DNA from: Planctomycetia bacterium
GTDB taxonomy: Bacteria; Planctomycetota; Phycisphaerae; Phycisphaerales; SM1A02
DNA length: 59,398 bases
Direction of reading: 5' to 3'
NCBI GenBank assembly: GCA_005787685.1
Contig: SYAC01000011.1
Location: forward strand, 1-59,398
A model generated the notes under the pieces. The model did no database searches. It was not told where the DNA came from and saw nothing but the letters and a program-made list of their open reading frames with translations. Each line of letters starts with the position of its first letter. The stretch's first letter is position 1. This document shows, piece after piece, positions 8,195 to 16,723 of the stretch. The position numbers and the translations under genes are program-made.

Positions 8195-8602
8195 CTAATG
8201 GGGAATTTCCTTGACCGCGTTGCGATTCCACGATGGGACACGAATTTCAATCAGGCCGTTGCTGATGATCTCACATTGGCACGACAAACGGCTGTTGCGC
8301 TGCAGACCAGGCGCCTCCTCCACGCGATCCTCCTCGGCCTCGGTCGCGGGACTGAGATGCTCCATGCCTTTGACGACATAGATATGGCAGGTACTACACG
8401 CGCACACTCCGCCGCAAGCATGCTCAATATTGATGCTGTGATCCATGGCCACCTCTAGCAGGTGCTCACCCACACCGCCCATGAGATCCCACTTTTCCTG
8501 TGTGGTGCTGGTTAAACCAGCTGGGTCTTCGAGATGAAATACCACGGGAACAATTGGCGGACCATGCTCATGCTCGGATCGTTTCAGATGCATATCCAAC
8601 AT
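8195..8602 (-). CDS. fdx: ISC-type [2Fe-2S] ferredoxin
   Basis: An adrenodoxin-like ferredoxin that supplies electrons to Fe-S cluster assembly. Counting from ATG 8602 (135 aa), the cluster ligands are C63-x5-C69-x2-C72 in EHACGGVCACSTC, and C108 in RLSCQC. Flanking segments HSINIEHACG, VVKGMEHLSPATEAEEDRV and GLQRNSRLSCQ match the isc ferredoxin pattern rather than plant-type ferredoxins. Two extra cysteines (C67 and C110) lie next to ligands. A GTG at 8620 and an ATG at 8593 are alternative starts. The gene is divergent from rlmN and upstream of iscX; together they look like the tail of an isc operon separated from its head. Confidence 0.93.
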   Translation of the reverse strand: MLDMHLKRSEHEHGPPIVPVVFHLEDPAGLTSTTQEKWDLMGGVGEHLLEVAMDHSINIEHACGGVCACSTCHIYVVKGMEHLSPATEAEEDRVEEAPGLQRNSRLSCQCEIISNGLIEIRVPSWNRNAVKEIPH

Positions 8603-8666
8603 AGTAGAGAACACATGCACATTTTTCTTGCATGGGTTTTTGCGGGTTTGGCGTTAGGCTTGCGCC

Positions 8667-9731
8667 ATGGATGTTCTTGGCTTGACCAGCGATGAATTTG
8701 CCCAACGTCTTCAAAGCCGCCGCGCGCGGCGAGAGGTGATGTTGAAGTACGCCGCGGTGTATCGACGCGATGCACAAGATATGGACGATGCGCGCGCCGA
8801 CCTACCGGAGATTGGCAAGACGATTGTGGACGCAGAAACGGTGAAGTTCACGTTGCAAGTTGGCGGCGGCCTTGAAACTGAAAGCGTGATCATTCCCATG
8901 CCACACACGGGCGGCGGATTCAGTCGCACCTTGTGCGTGAGCAGCCAAGTGGGTTGCGCCATGGGTTGTGGTTTTTGTGAGACCGCGCAAATGGGTCTGC
9001 TACGCAACCTGAGTGCAGCGGAAATTGTGGCGCAGTGGTTCGCGGCGCGCCACCGAATTGAAAATACAATTGACGGTGGACATGGATTTCAAATCAAAAA
9101 TATTGTTTTCATGGGGATGGGCGAGCCCACGGAAAATTTGGACGCGGTGCTGCATTCGATTCGTATTTTGACAGACCACTACGGCGCGTCCATCGCCTCC
9201 AGCAACATCACCATCAGCACCGTGGGCCGCGTGGCGGGCATACAAAAAATTGCGGAATTTGCTGGACAAGAGGGCTTTCACCGCTTGCATCTCGCCCTGA
9301 GTTTGAACGCCCCCAACGACGAAATCCGCTCGCAAATTATGCCCATCAACAAGTCGGAGCCCATTGCGGACATTGTGGCGGCGGTGCGCGGGTATCCAGA
9401 AGTCGCGGGTCCAACTTGTATTGAGTATGTGTTGATTCCAGGCGTGAACGATTCCATGGAACACTGCGATCAAGTATGCGCGCTTCTCAAAGATGTCCGC
9501 TGCTCGCTGAATATTATTCCCTACAACCCGCGCCGCAACAGTCCGTGGCCGGCGCCCAGCGAGGAGAGCGTTGTTGCGTTCATTGCGCGCGCAATTGCCA
9601 ATAAACAATTTTGCAAGCGCCGTGGAACCAAGGGCCGCTGCGCCATGGCGGCGTGCGGTCAACTGGGCAGCGAGGCCATTCGCGCGCGCAAGTTTGTACA
9701 AGTGCATAGTGGCGTGGGTGTTCAATCTTAG
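8667..9731 (+). CDS. rlmN: RlmN-type radical SAM 23S rRNA A2503 / tRNA methyltransferase
   Basis: A radical S-adenosylmethionine enzyme that methylates C2 of adenosine 2503 in 23S rRNA, and in many bacteria A37 of some tRNAs. The [4Fe-4S] motif is CAMGCGFC (C97, C101, C104) after SSQVG. Other family marks are FMGMGEPTENLDAV, TISTVGRVAGI, HLALSLNAPND and a C-terminal MAACGQL whose C330 fits the methyl-carrying Cys of E. coli (C355). After the cluster motif the usual 'STGKQG' reads ETAQMG, so this belongs to a divergent RlmN/Cfr-related branch. At 354 aa it is of normal length. A Cfr-like C8 activity cannot be excluded from sequence alone, but RlmN is the default. Confidence 0.85.
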   Translation: MDVLGLTSDEFAQRLQSRRARREVMLKYAAVYRRDAQDMDDARADLPEIGKTIVDAETVKFTLQVGGGLETESVIIPMPHTGGGFSRTLCVSSQVGCAMGCGFCETAQMGLLRNLSAAEIVAQWFAARHRIENTIDGGHGFQIKNIVFMGMGEPTENLDAVLHSIRILTDHYGASIASSNITISTVGRVAGIQKIAEFAGQEGFHRLHLALSLNAPNDEIRSQIMPINKSEPIADIVAAVRGYPEVAGPTCIEYVLIPGVNDSMEHCDQVCALLKDVRCSLNIIPYNPRRNSPWPAPSEESVVAFIARAIANKQFCKRRGTKGRCAMAACGQLGSEAIRARKFVQVHSGVGVQS

Positions 9732-9825
9732 AATTTTTCAAGCGCACGATTGATACGCGCGCGAAATCACCGCTCTGCCGCACATGCAACGCAAGTGGCG
9801 CTTGCCCCGCGCGCCACAATCCACA

Positions 9826-10527
9826 TCAACTGCTGCCCTCGTGCATACGGGTAATGCCCTCTGGAAACGGATATTGCGCGAAGACTGCGGTCTTTGGCAC
9901 ATCCCACAGCGCCACCGGCGGATATATATCCCCGCTGAAACCTCCTTGATGCATGGCTTGCAAGACGGCCTCAAATGATGGCTCTTGCTTTTCATGGTCA
10001 AGCAATCGATTGCTCTTGGCACCTAAAAAACTGACGCTGGCAATGGGAAGACGATCACGCCGGCCTTCCACCATGCGGCTGATGGTGCGAAAGCCGCGAA
10101 AAATATCCTCTAATGTGAAATGCTCGCGCCCCGCAGGACGCAGCAACGCCAGAATGAGCAATTGATCCAGATCAAATTTCAGAATATATGGCTCGCGGTC
10201 GTCCTTGGCGTGCATGCTAATGGCGCTACGAAACATTTTGGCGAAACTAGTCGCGCTTGACAATGTCCACTGGCTGGTGGGAATGAGTTTTAACAATTCA
10301 CCAAGCACTCCATGCGCGTTATCCATTTCATTGATGCCGCAGATGACCGTGCGGTAGCGACCTTCGACCAGATCGTTAAGAAGATGCTGCCCCCACATAA
10401 TCCGAATGGAGCGCGAACCCGTCAGCGTACGCGGGTCGCCACGAGGAACCATTGTGACGCGTGGACCCGTGCTTGGGGCTTCAATTAATCGATCACCATC
10501 ACCGTTGTAAATTCGAATGTCGCTCAT
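9826..10527 (-). CDS. conserved hypothetical protein, function unknown
   Basis: A 233-aa soluble protein from ATG 10527; an upstream ATG at 10545 would add six residues. I do not recognise a domain. The sequence has a mixed alpha/beta look, with short conserved-looking stretches such as MSDIRIYNGDGDRLIEAP, GSRSIRIMWGQHLLNDLVEG, FDLDQLLILALLRPAGREHF, IASVSFLGAKSNRLLDHEKQ and IYPPVALWDVPKTAVFAQ. No signal peptide or membrane span is seen. It is flanked by rlmN (convergent) and an exported unknown on the same strand. Composition matches the neighbours, which supports a real gene. The start region lies next to a repeated GCGCAAGCATG at 10530 and 10557. Confidence 0.7.
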   Translation of the reverse strand: MSDIRIYNGDGDRLIEAPSTGPRVTMVPRGDPRTLTGSRSIRIMWGQHLLNDLVEGRYRTVICGINEMDNAHGVLGELLKLIPTSQWTLSSATSFAKMFRSAISMHAKDDREPYILKFDLDQLLILALLRPAGREHFTLEDIFRGFRTISRMVEGRRDRLPIASVSFLGAKSNRLLDHEKQEPSFEAVLQAMHQGGFSGDIYPPVALWDVPKTAVFAQYPFPEGITRMHEGSS

Positions 10528-10630
10528 GGCGCAAGCATGACGCAAATTGACTCACGGCGCAAGCATGCGGCGTAATCGGTGTGAAAAATTCATTTGTTGC
10601 GCGCCACTTGCATTAAGCGAGAAAGACGCA

Positions 10631-11638
10631 CTATGCAAAGGAAATCATGGACGCGCACTGCGGCATTGGCTTGCATGCCCCGGGCTGGATCAACTTTCCA
10701 AAACGCGCCACACCCAGGGGTTCACTTGCTTCGTTGTCGAAAAGTTGCACCAATTTTTGAACCGCGCCCGCGGCTTCTTTGCTGATGACCGCGGCAGCTT
10801 CGAGCACTTTTGGCGGCAAAAAGAAGCAATCGCTATCAATGCCTTCCGCGAAAGCTTGCAACGAGCCGCGTTGCAACGCGCGCCCCGATGACATGAGTCC
10901 TTGCGTTGAATCTTGCGAGGCCGTTCCCAAAAGAACAATGGAAGTTCCGGCGCCCCAGTTGGACGCGGGACCAATTTTTTGCGCCAAGGCTGGCGAAGCT
11001 TTGGCGAGCGCTTGCAAAGCGTCGGCGCACTGCGCCGACTTGGCATTGGCGATGTATTTCACGCCAACTCCAAATTCGATCATGAGTCCCGCAATACTTT
11101 CTACGACCTTCTGGTCATTCCAGGCAGGATCAAATGCGCCACTTCCATTTGGTCGAGCCCAGATTCCGGAGCAGGCGGCTATGCCCCGTGTGGATGGCGG
11201 CTTCGCTTTGGAACTGACGCCAATGAATACTTTCAAAAACCACGGCTCGTTCTTTTGCGGATACAAAATTTGAATTGAACAACTGCTCGACATGGCGAGC
11301 GTGTAAATGCATTCAACAGCGGCGCCGATTTGAATTTTCAATGTCCGCAGTTGGTCCTCCTCGTACGCGGTTGCTTGACCCGAAAATGTGATTGAACCGG
11401 AAATATCCAAAGTCATTTTGAGCATGGAACGGCCTCCAAAATCGTCGCTCCATGCGCCCGCGAGCGCGAACGGCAAAATAGAGACTTCACGCTTGGCCGT
11501 GGAAACTGCCTTTTGCGAAGGATTTGGAGTGACCAACCCTTGCTGACCCAAGGCAGTTGGTGCCAGCACAAAAGCTGGTAAAGACGCCAGCAGATTGCGA
11601 CGAAGTTGATTTGCGGGGGAATTTACGGATTCTTTCAT
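10631..11638 (-). CDS. exported hypothetical protein with a Tat-like signal peptide
   Basis: A 335-aa protein with a signal of the form QLRRNLLASLPAFVLAPTALGQ. The twin arginine followed by N-L-L suggests Tat export, with cleavage near residue 31-32. The mature part begins with beta-rich segments (SGSITFSGQATAYEEDQLRTLKIQIG) and later has an Ala-rich helical C-terminal half with about seven cysteines overall. It reads like a protein that reports a value per compartment, but I find no family. It is preceded by rnd on the same strand with a 67-bp gap and is followed by the conserved hypothetical. Function unknown. Confidence 0.7.
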   Translation of the reverse strand: MKESVNSPANQLRRNLLASLPAFVLAPTALGQQGLVTPNPSQKAVSTAKREVSILPFALAGAWSDDFGGRSMLKMTLDISGSITFSGQATAYEEDQLRTLKIQIGAAVECIYTLAMSSSCSIQILYPQKNEPWFLKVFIGVSSKAKPPSTRGIAACSGIWARPNGSGAFDPAWNDQKVVESIAGLMIEFGVGVKYIANAKSAQCADALQALAKASPALAQKIGPASNWGAGTSIVLLGTASQDSTQGLMSSGRALQRGSLQAFAEGIDSDCFFLPPKVLEAAAVISKEAAGAVQKLVQLFDNEASEPLGVARFGKLIQPGACKPMPQCASMISFA

Positions 11639-11705
11639 GGATTCATTCTCATCAGGATGGAAGCAAAATCAAGTGGTGATCAAGGCGTGAAGTTCTAAAT
11701 TTCAA

Positions 11706-12920
11706 TCATACATCTTTTCGCAAGCGAAGCCCCCCGGCCTTTGCGTCCCAACGCAGCGCCAGTTCGCCGCGACCATCGATAAATTCACTGAGCCAATGAC
11801 CGATACTTTGGGCGCGCCAATCGTTGGCCTGAAACGGAAGCGGCGCGGATTCCACGGGTAATCCCCTGGCCAATTTAAGCTCGCGGTCAATGCGCGCCGC
11901 CAACCAACTTGTGAAATCGGCGCGACTGGTCACCAAATTGGGCGCGATATTGGTGGCCATGCAGCGCGTTTGAAAAGCCAACCACATGGCGTCAATGCGC
12001 GCGCGCACCGCAGGGTCCTCCAACAGGCGCGCAAACTCTTCGCGAATGGGTGGCATACTCTTGGCGGCGCGAATGCATTGCACAATGCGCTCGCCATGAC
12101 GCTTGGCGACATGCTCAGGAACAAATCGAATTTCACCAAGTGCGTTGAGGTTGTCAGGCTTGCGGCGGACCAATTCCATGAGGGCTCCGTCGGACAACAC
12201 TGTTCGTTGCGGTTGATCATCCGCCTGCGCCAGCTCGCGCCGCAGCAACACCAACTCGCGCAGGATTGTTTTCACGGCGGGCTTCAACGGCTCACCACGC
12301 GAGGCGCGTCGCATTTGGCGATCGGGATCGAATTCGGGCTCGCCCGCCAGTTGCGTGGCGCTTTCTTGCATAGCCCAACTCAAGCGATTTTCACGCTCCA
12401 ATTGCTCTTTGATGCGGCTCCACACCAGCGGCAAATAGCGCACATCATCCGCGGCGTAGCGCAACTGACTTTTAGAAAGCGGTCGGCGGTCCCACTCGGT
12501 GAAGGTGTGCGCCTTGTCAATATGAAATCCGGTGAGATGCTCAATGGTGTTGCCAAGACTGCTTGGCCACGGCAAACCAATCAGACTGGCGGCGATTTGC
12601 GTGTCCACCAAATGATTGGCGTTGCCATTGATAGCTTGCCTGACGGCCATTAAATCCTGCTCGCCCGCGTGCACCAATGTAAGCACCGAATGGTCGGCGA
12701 CCAATTGATAGATGGGCATTGGATCAATACCCGATAGCGGATCAAGCAACGCCACGCGCTCGGCCGTTGCGATTTGTACCAGGCAAATCTTTGGGCGAAA
12801 AGATTCCTCGCCAATAAATTCGGTGTCAAAGGCGATCACTCCAACTTGGCGCACATGATTCACAAACTCCGCAACGGCCGCCGCCGTTTCCAAAAGTTCA
12901 TAGGTTCCCTTGGCCACCAT
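11706..12920 (-). CDS. rnd: ribonuclease D (DEDDy 3'-5' exonuclease with HRDC domain)
   Basis: A 3'-to-5' exoribonuclease active in tRNA 3'-end maturation. The exonuclease core has the DEDDy motifs: AFDTEFIGE (D32 and E34 from the chosen start), HAGEQDL, and YAADDVRYL with the Tyr of the DEDDy class. C-terminal HRDC-like helical segments follow (LRELVLLRRELAQADDQP, LVRRKPDNLNALGEI). I set the start at ATG 12920 because GGAG lies six bases before it. The frame stays open to GTG 13013, but the extra N-terminal residues are low complexity and not family-like. The product is 404 aa, somewhat longer than E. coli RNase D. It is 144 bp downstream of the uvrC gene on the same strand. Confidence 0.93.
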   Translation of the reverse strand: MVAKGTYELLETAAAVAEFVNHVRQVGVIAFDTEFIGEESFRPKICLVQIATAERVALLDPLSGIDPMPIYQLVADHSVLTLVHAGEQDLMAVRQAINGNANHLVDTQIAASLIGLPWPSSLGNTIEHLTGFHIDKAHTFTEWDRRPLSKSQLRYAADDVRYLPLVWSRIKEQLERENRLSWAMQESATQLAGEPEFDPDRQMRRASRGEPLKPAVKTILRELVLLRRELAQADDQPQRTVLSDGALMELVRRKPDNLNALGEIRFVPEHVAKRHGERIVQCIRAAKSMPPIREEFARLLEDPAVRARIDAMWLAFQTRCMATNIAPNLVTSRADFTSWLAARIDRELKLARGLPVESAPLPFQANDWRAQSIGHWLSEFIDGRGELALRWDAKAGGLRLRKDV

Positions 12921-13063
12921 GGCGTGCTCCAACATGGGCTTGTCCAAGTTCTGTTCTTGGTCGCGCTCGGCGTTGGCGTGATGTTGGGCTCTTCGAGATC
13001 GATGATGCGACACGAGTGACTACTCCTTCTGTGCGCCAAGAGTAGCGAAGCCCTGCTGGCGCA

Positions 13064-14536
13064 TTAGGACCGAGGTTTGGGTTTGGTCTTTGGCTTTGGC
13101 GTGATCTTGGGCTTGCCTTTGGACTTGGGATTGGCTTGGGCGTCAGGCATCAACCGCTTGCGCACCAAAAGATGGTGGTAATGCTGCGCAAATCGATGCG
13201 CCTCATCGCGAATGGCCTGGCACATCTTCAAGCCAGCGTTCTCGCGGCCCAACTTCATGGGTTCGCTCTCGCGCTGCACATAGATCAACTCCTCTTTTTT
13301 AGCCAAACTCACCACAAAGGGCGGCTTAGTTTCAAACTCCGCGAAGGCGTCTAGCGCCGCGTTCAACTGACCAACGCCGCCGTCGATTAAAATCACATCG
13401 GGATACAACTCGCTGCCCTTGCCTTCTTCACGATAGCGTCGGCTGACCACTTCGCGAATGGCGGCGTAGTCATCGTTGGCCACGGTTTGAATTTTGAAAC
13501 GCCGATAGCGCTGCTTGACGGGACGGCCATTCACAAAACACACCAGGCTTCCAACCGTTTCGCCACCACCCAGGTGTGCAATGTCAATCGCCTCAACACA
13601 TTCAATCTCCTGCGAAAAGCCCAGCGTACGCTGCAAGCTTTTACAACCCAACTTGGGGTCCTGAATTGAAATCGTTACTTCGGGTTGCCAGTCGTACTGC
13701 GCCTCGTCGCTGCGGCGCTCGCGCTCATCAAGGCGCTCAATGGCCTGCACTTGATCGCGCAAGATAGCGGCTTCTTCAAAGCGTTTCTCATCGCTGGCCT
13801 TGCGCATTTCGGCGCGCAACTCCTTCAACATCACGCTGCGCTTGCCCTCTAGAAAGCGGCAAAATCGATTGATGTCCTCGCGGTAGCGCTGCGGCGAAAT
13901 GCGGTTGGCGCACGGCGCCGTGCACTGCGCCATGCTGTGCAGCAAACATGGGCGCACCGAACGATTGCGCGGATCGGTGGAATCAATGTCAAGCTCGCAA
14001 GTGCGATATTGAAATACGCGCTGCAGCAATTGCACCGCGTGGCGCAAACTGGCGCCACTAATAAATGGCCCGTACAAACGCGCGTGTCGAAATCGCTGCG
14101 CCGATGGATCGCGCGTGACGAACACGCCGGGAAATTCATCGCGCGTGGTGATGGCCAGATACGGAAATGTTTTGTCATCAAGCAAGCGCGTGTTGAAGCG
14201 CGGCTTCAGGTCCTTCACCAGGCGCGCCTCCATCAGCAGTGCCTCCCACGAACCTTCGCATGGAATCACTTCAATGTCGGTGATCAACTCCAACATGGGT
14301 TGCTTCTTAGGGCCTAAGTCCGTGCTGCCCAGAAAATAACTGGACACGCGCTCGGGCAGGCAATTGGCCTTGCCCACATACAGAACTTTGCCGCCAGAAT
14401 CCTTCATGAGATACACCCCCGCAACCTCTGGAAATGCCTTGGCTTTGGCCAGCAAACCCGCCAAACGCGCTGTGGTTGCGGCATTCAAGTCGCCCTTGGG
14501 CGCGGGCGTATTGGGGTTGTTCTGGGAGATGGCCAC
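13064..14536 (-). CDS. uvrC: excinuclease ABC subunit C, short form lacking the helix-hairpin-helix tail
   Basis: UvrC makes both incisions in nucleotide excision repair. The 490-aa protein has the N-terminal GIY-YIG domain (GVYLMKDSGGKVLYVGKA, about 40-57), a Cys-containing linker (CLLHSMAQCTAPC), a UVR helix pair that binds UvrB (about 243-277, EKRFEEAAILRDQVQAIE), and the RNase H-like C-terminal nuclease (EAIDIAHLGGGETVGSLV; VILIDGGVGQLN; RDEAHRFAQHYH). The usual tandem helix-hairpin-helix DNA-binding end of about 60-100 residues is missing. It is replaced by a short basic tail made of K-P-K repeats (residues 466-490). The start is GTG 14536. The protein is otherwise complete, so the loss is not a frameshift inside the nuclease domain. 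Confidence 0.9.
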   Translation of the reverse strand: MAISQNNPNTPAPKGDLNAATTARLAGLLAKAKAFPEVAGVYLMKDSGGKVLYVGKANCLPERVSSYFLGSTDLGPKKQPMLELITDIEVIPCEGSWEALLMEARLVKDLKPRFNTRLLDDKTFPYLAITTRDEFPGVFVTRDPSAQRFRHARLYGPFISGASLRHAVQLLQRVFQYRTCELDIDSTDPRNRSVRPCLLHSMAQCTAPCANRISPQRYREDINRFCRFLEGKRSVMLKELRAEMRKASDEKRFEEAAILRDQVQAIERLDERERRSDEAQYDWQPEVTISIQDPKLGCKSLQRTLGFSQEIECVEAIDIAHLGGGETVGSLVCFVNGRPVKQRYRRFKIQTVANDDYAAIREVVSRRYREEGKGSELYPDVILIDGGVGQLNAALDAFAEFETKPPFVVSLAKKEELIYVQRESEPMKLGRENAGLKMCQAIRDEAHRFAQHYHHLLVRKRLMPDAQANPKSKGKPKITPKPKTKPKPRS

Positions 14537-14579
14537 AAACAGAGTCTAGGAAATACTTGACTCTATACAAAAGATTGGT

Positions 14580-14607
14580 TTGAACCCGCCCAAGTGTGTG
14601 CTATTAT
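14580..14607 (+). promoter_or_regulatory. sigma-70-type promoter of the Cys-rich lipoprotein gene
   Basis: TTGAAC at 14580-14585 and TATTAT at 14602-14607, 16 bp apart, lie 72 bp before the lipoprotein start. The two hexamers are close to consensus. The gene stands alone between this site and a strong terminator, which supports a dedicated promoter. Confidence 0.6.
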
Positions 14608-14678
14608 GAATTCACTGCTTTCAAAGGCGAAGTTCGCCTGGCATATTTTATTCGAGTCATCTTTACAAAGGACTTTAC

Positions 14679-15248
14679 ATGAAACTTTTCGCAACACTTA
14701 CGGCTGGTCTTCTTTTTGGTCTCGCGGCTTGTCAAAGCACCCCAACAACTGCGCCAGGCGCCGTCAGTGGTTGCTGTGGTGGCAAGTCTTGCAGCGCCAA
14801 TGGCGCGTGCAACACTGATAAGAGCAAGTGCACAACAACGGCATGCAAGGACAAGGTAGCTTCGACAAGCCCAGGTGCTGTTGGCGAAACCAAGTCTGGT
14901 TGCTGCGCTGACAAGTCAGCCGCCGCAAGCCCAGGCGCTGTCAGCGAAACCAAGAAGAGCGATTGCGCTTCAACATGCTCCAGCAAGACCGCGGCCGCAA
15001 GCCCAGGCGCTGTCAGCGAAACCAAGAAGAGCGATTGCTCTTCTCCATGCTCCAGCAAAGCCGCGGCCACAAGCCCAGGCGCTGTTAGCGAAACCAAAAA
15101 GAGCGATTGCTCTTCTCCATGCTCCAGCAAAACCGCGGCCACAAGCCCCGGCGCTGTCAGCGAAAAGAAGTCCGATTGCAAGACATCATCTGGCTGCCCA
15201 ATGACTGGGGCGGGTTCATGCCCATTCAGCGGCAAGACCAATGGCTAA
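14679..15248 (+). CDS. Cys-rich repeat lipoprotein
   Basis: A 189-aa secreted lipoprotein. The signal peptide MKLFATLTAGLLFGLAAC ends in a lipobox (LAAC) with the lipidated Cys at 18. The mature part holds 17 more cysteines in pairs, and a 24-residue unit of the form SPGAVSETKKSDC..CSSK(T/A)AA(A/T) repeated about three and a half times, after one shorter copy. The start has AAAGGA six bases upstream. A promoter (14580-14607) and a terminator (15316-15353) bound it as a single-gene unit. Paired cysteines and Lys/Ser-rich repeats suggest metal or thiol chemistry at the cell surface, or a disulfide-linked coat, but this is inference and I know no named family. Confidence 0.8.
   Translation: MKLFATLTAGLLFGLAACQSTPTTAPGAVSGCCGGKSCSANGACNTDKSKCTTTACKDKVASTSPGAVGETKSGCCADKSAAASPGAVSETKKSDCASTCSSKTAAASPGAVSETKKSDCSSPCSSKAAATSPGAVSETKKSDCSSPCSSKTAATSPGAVSEKKSDCKTSSGCPMTGAGSCPFSGKTNG
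14929..15165 (+). repeat. 72-bp in-frame tandem repeat
   Basis: Units beginning GCCCAGGCGCTGT start near 14929, 15001, 15073 and 15145 with an exact 72-bp period; a diverged first copy starts at about 14869. They encode the 24-residue Cys-pair unit of the lipoprotein. Copies differ by a few bases, mainly at Ala/Thr and Ser/Thr codons. Confidence 0.9.
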
Positions 15249-15315
15249 ATTCACTGCATGAATGCGCTTGCAAGTCCCAATGACTTGAAATCGCTTTCAT
15301 TAAAGATGACTCGAC

Positions 15316-15353
15316 TGGGCGGCTCGCACATGCGGGCCGCCCATTTTATTTTT
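15316..15353 (+). terminator. intrinsic terminator after the Cys-rich lipoprotein
   Basis: A perfect 8-bp stem, TGGGCGGC at 15316-15323 with GCCGCCCA at 15336-15343, is followed by ATTTTATTTTT. This is a classical Rho-independent terminator on the plus strand. Confidence 0.85.
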
Positions 15354-15397
15354 ACGCCAAATTATTTCAGCGAACAGCCGCTACCATCACCGCGCAA

Positions 15398-16723
15398 ATG
15401 CAAAGCACCCAGCCTGCAATTTTGATTCGCGGTGGACAAGTGATTGACCCGTCGCGCAACTACGACGCGCGCGCCGATGTGTTGATTCAGAACGGTCGAG
15501 TAGAAAAAATATCCGCCAATCCCATCACGCAAAGTGGCGCCACCGCGATCGACGCGGATGGTTGCCTGGTGTGCCCAGGATTGATTGACCCGCATGTACA
15601 TTTGCGTGAGCCTGGCGGCGAGCATAAGGAAACAATTCGTACGGGCGCGCAGGCTGCCATTGCCGGCGGCTTCAGCAGCGTGTGCTGCATGCCCAACACC
15701 ACGCCCGCACTAGACCTGCCCAGCTTGGTGGATTTTGTGCGCCTCAAAGCCATGGAAGCCGGATTTGCGCGCGTATTTGTGGCCGCGGCTGGAACCGTTG
15801 GACGCGCCGGCGAAAGTTTGTCGCCCATTGGCGCCATGGCACTTGCGGGCGCGGTGGCTTTCACAGATGACGGCGATGGAATTATGAACTCCGCCGTGAT
15901 GCGGCGTGTATTGCTCACTTGCAAAGCCTCGGGCCGCGCATGGATGCAGCACTGTCAAGACGCCGCGCTCACGGGCGACGCATCCATGAACGCGGGCGCC
16001 ATTGCCGCCAAACTTGGATTGATCGGTTGGCCCGCTGTGGCCGAGGAGATTATGTTGGAGCGCGACGTGCGCTTGAACCGCGCAATTGGGTGCCGCTATC
16101 ACGCGCAACATTTGTCATCTGGAGGCAGCGTTGAAATTATTCGACGCGCCAAGAGCGAAGGGCAACCCGTCAGTGGTGAAGCTTCGCCGCATCATTTGCT
16201 ATTGAGCGACGATGCATGTGACGGCTGGAACACAATGGCGAAAGTGAATCCACCACTGCGGCGGCCTGAGGATATTCAAGCGCTGCGTCAGGGCGTTGCC
16301 GATGGAACCATTGAAGTGCTTGGCACCGACCACGCTCCGCACACCGCCAGCGAGAAGGCGAGGGACTTTTCCGCCGCTCCATTTGGCTGCATTGGATTGG
16401 AAAGCGCGCTGCCCATGTACGCCAAGGCGCTTGTTGAAAGTGGCTTGATGCAGTGGTCCAATGTCATTGAACGCATGACGGTTGGTCCCGCCAAATTGCT
16501 GGGATTGTTCGACCATGGATTTGGCCGCTTGCAAGAAGGCGGCATTGCGGATGTGAGCGTGATTGATATTCGCGCCAGAGTCACAATTGACGCCTCAACA
16601 TTCCGCAGCATGAGCCGTAATTGTCCATTCAATGGAATGCAAGGAAACGGCCGTGCGCGCGCGGTGATTGTGAATGGAAAACTATTTGATCTCACGCGCG
16701 CGAACTGGTTTGAGGTGGCTTGA
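15398..16723 (+). CDS. pyrC: dihydroorotase (class I)
   Basis: A zinc amidohydrolase that cyclises carbamoyl-aspartate to dihydroorotate in pyrimidine synthesis. The 441-aa protein has metal ligands in DPHVHLREPG (H66, H68), then HCQD, YHAQHLSS and the active-site GTDHAPHTASEK. The segment AVAFTDDGDGI supplies the metal-bridging Asp typical of class I enzymes. The C-terminus (DVSVIDIRARVTID...SFNGMQGNGRARAVIVNGK type) is standard. The usual partner pyrB is not next to it. The stop codon overlaps the TTG start of the RND exporter, so those two are likely co-transcribed. Confidence 0.95.
   Translation: MQSTQPAILIRGGQVIDPSRNYDARADVLIQNGRVEKISANPITQSGATAIDADGCLVCPGLIDPHVHLREPGGEHKETIRTGAQAAIAGGFSSVCCMPNTTPALDLPSLVDFVRLKAMEAGFARVFVAAAGTVGRAGESLSPIGAMALAGAVAFTDDGDGIMNSAVMRRVLLTCKASGRAWMQHCQDAALTGDASMNAGAIAAKLGLIGWPAVAEEIMLERDVRLNRAIGCRYHAQHLSSGGSVEIIRRAKSEGQPVSGEASPHHLLLSDDACDGWNTMAKVNPPLRRPEDIQALRQGVADGTIEVLGTDHAPHTASEKARDFSAAPFGCIGLESALPMYAKALVESGLMQWSNVIERMTVGPAKLLGLFDHGFGRLQEGGIADVSVIDIRARVTIDASTFRSMSRNCPFNGMQGNGRARAVIVNGKLFDLTRANWFEVA

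Noticed and set aside
14732-15241. 169-aa ORF antisense to the Cys-rich lipoprotein
   Set aside because: Produced by the 72-bp repeat; the plus frame has a signal peptide, promoter, ribosome-binding site and terminator.
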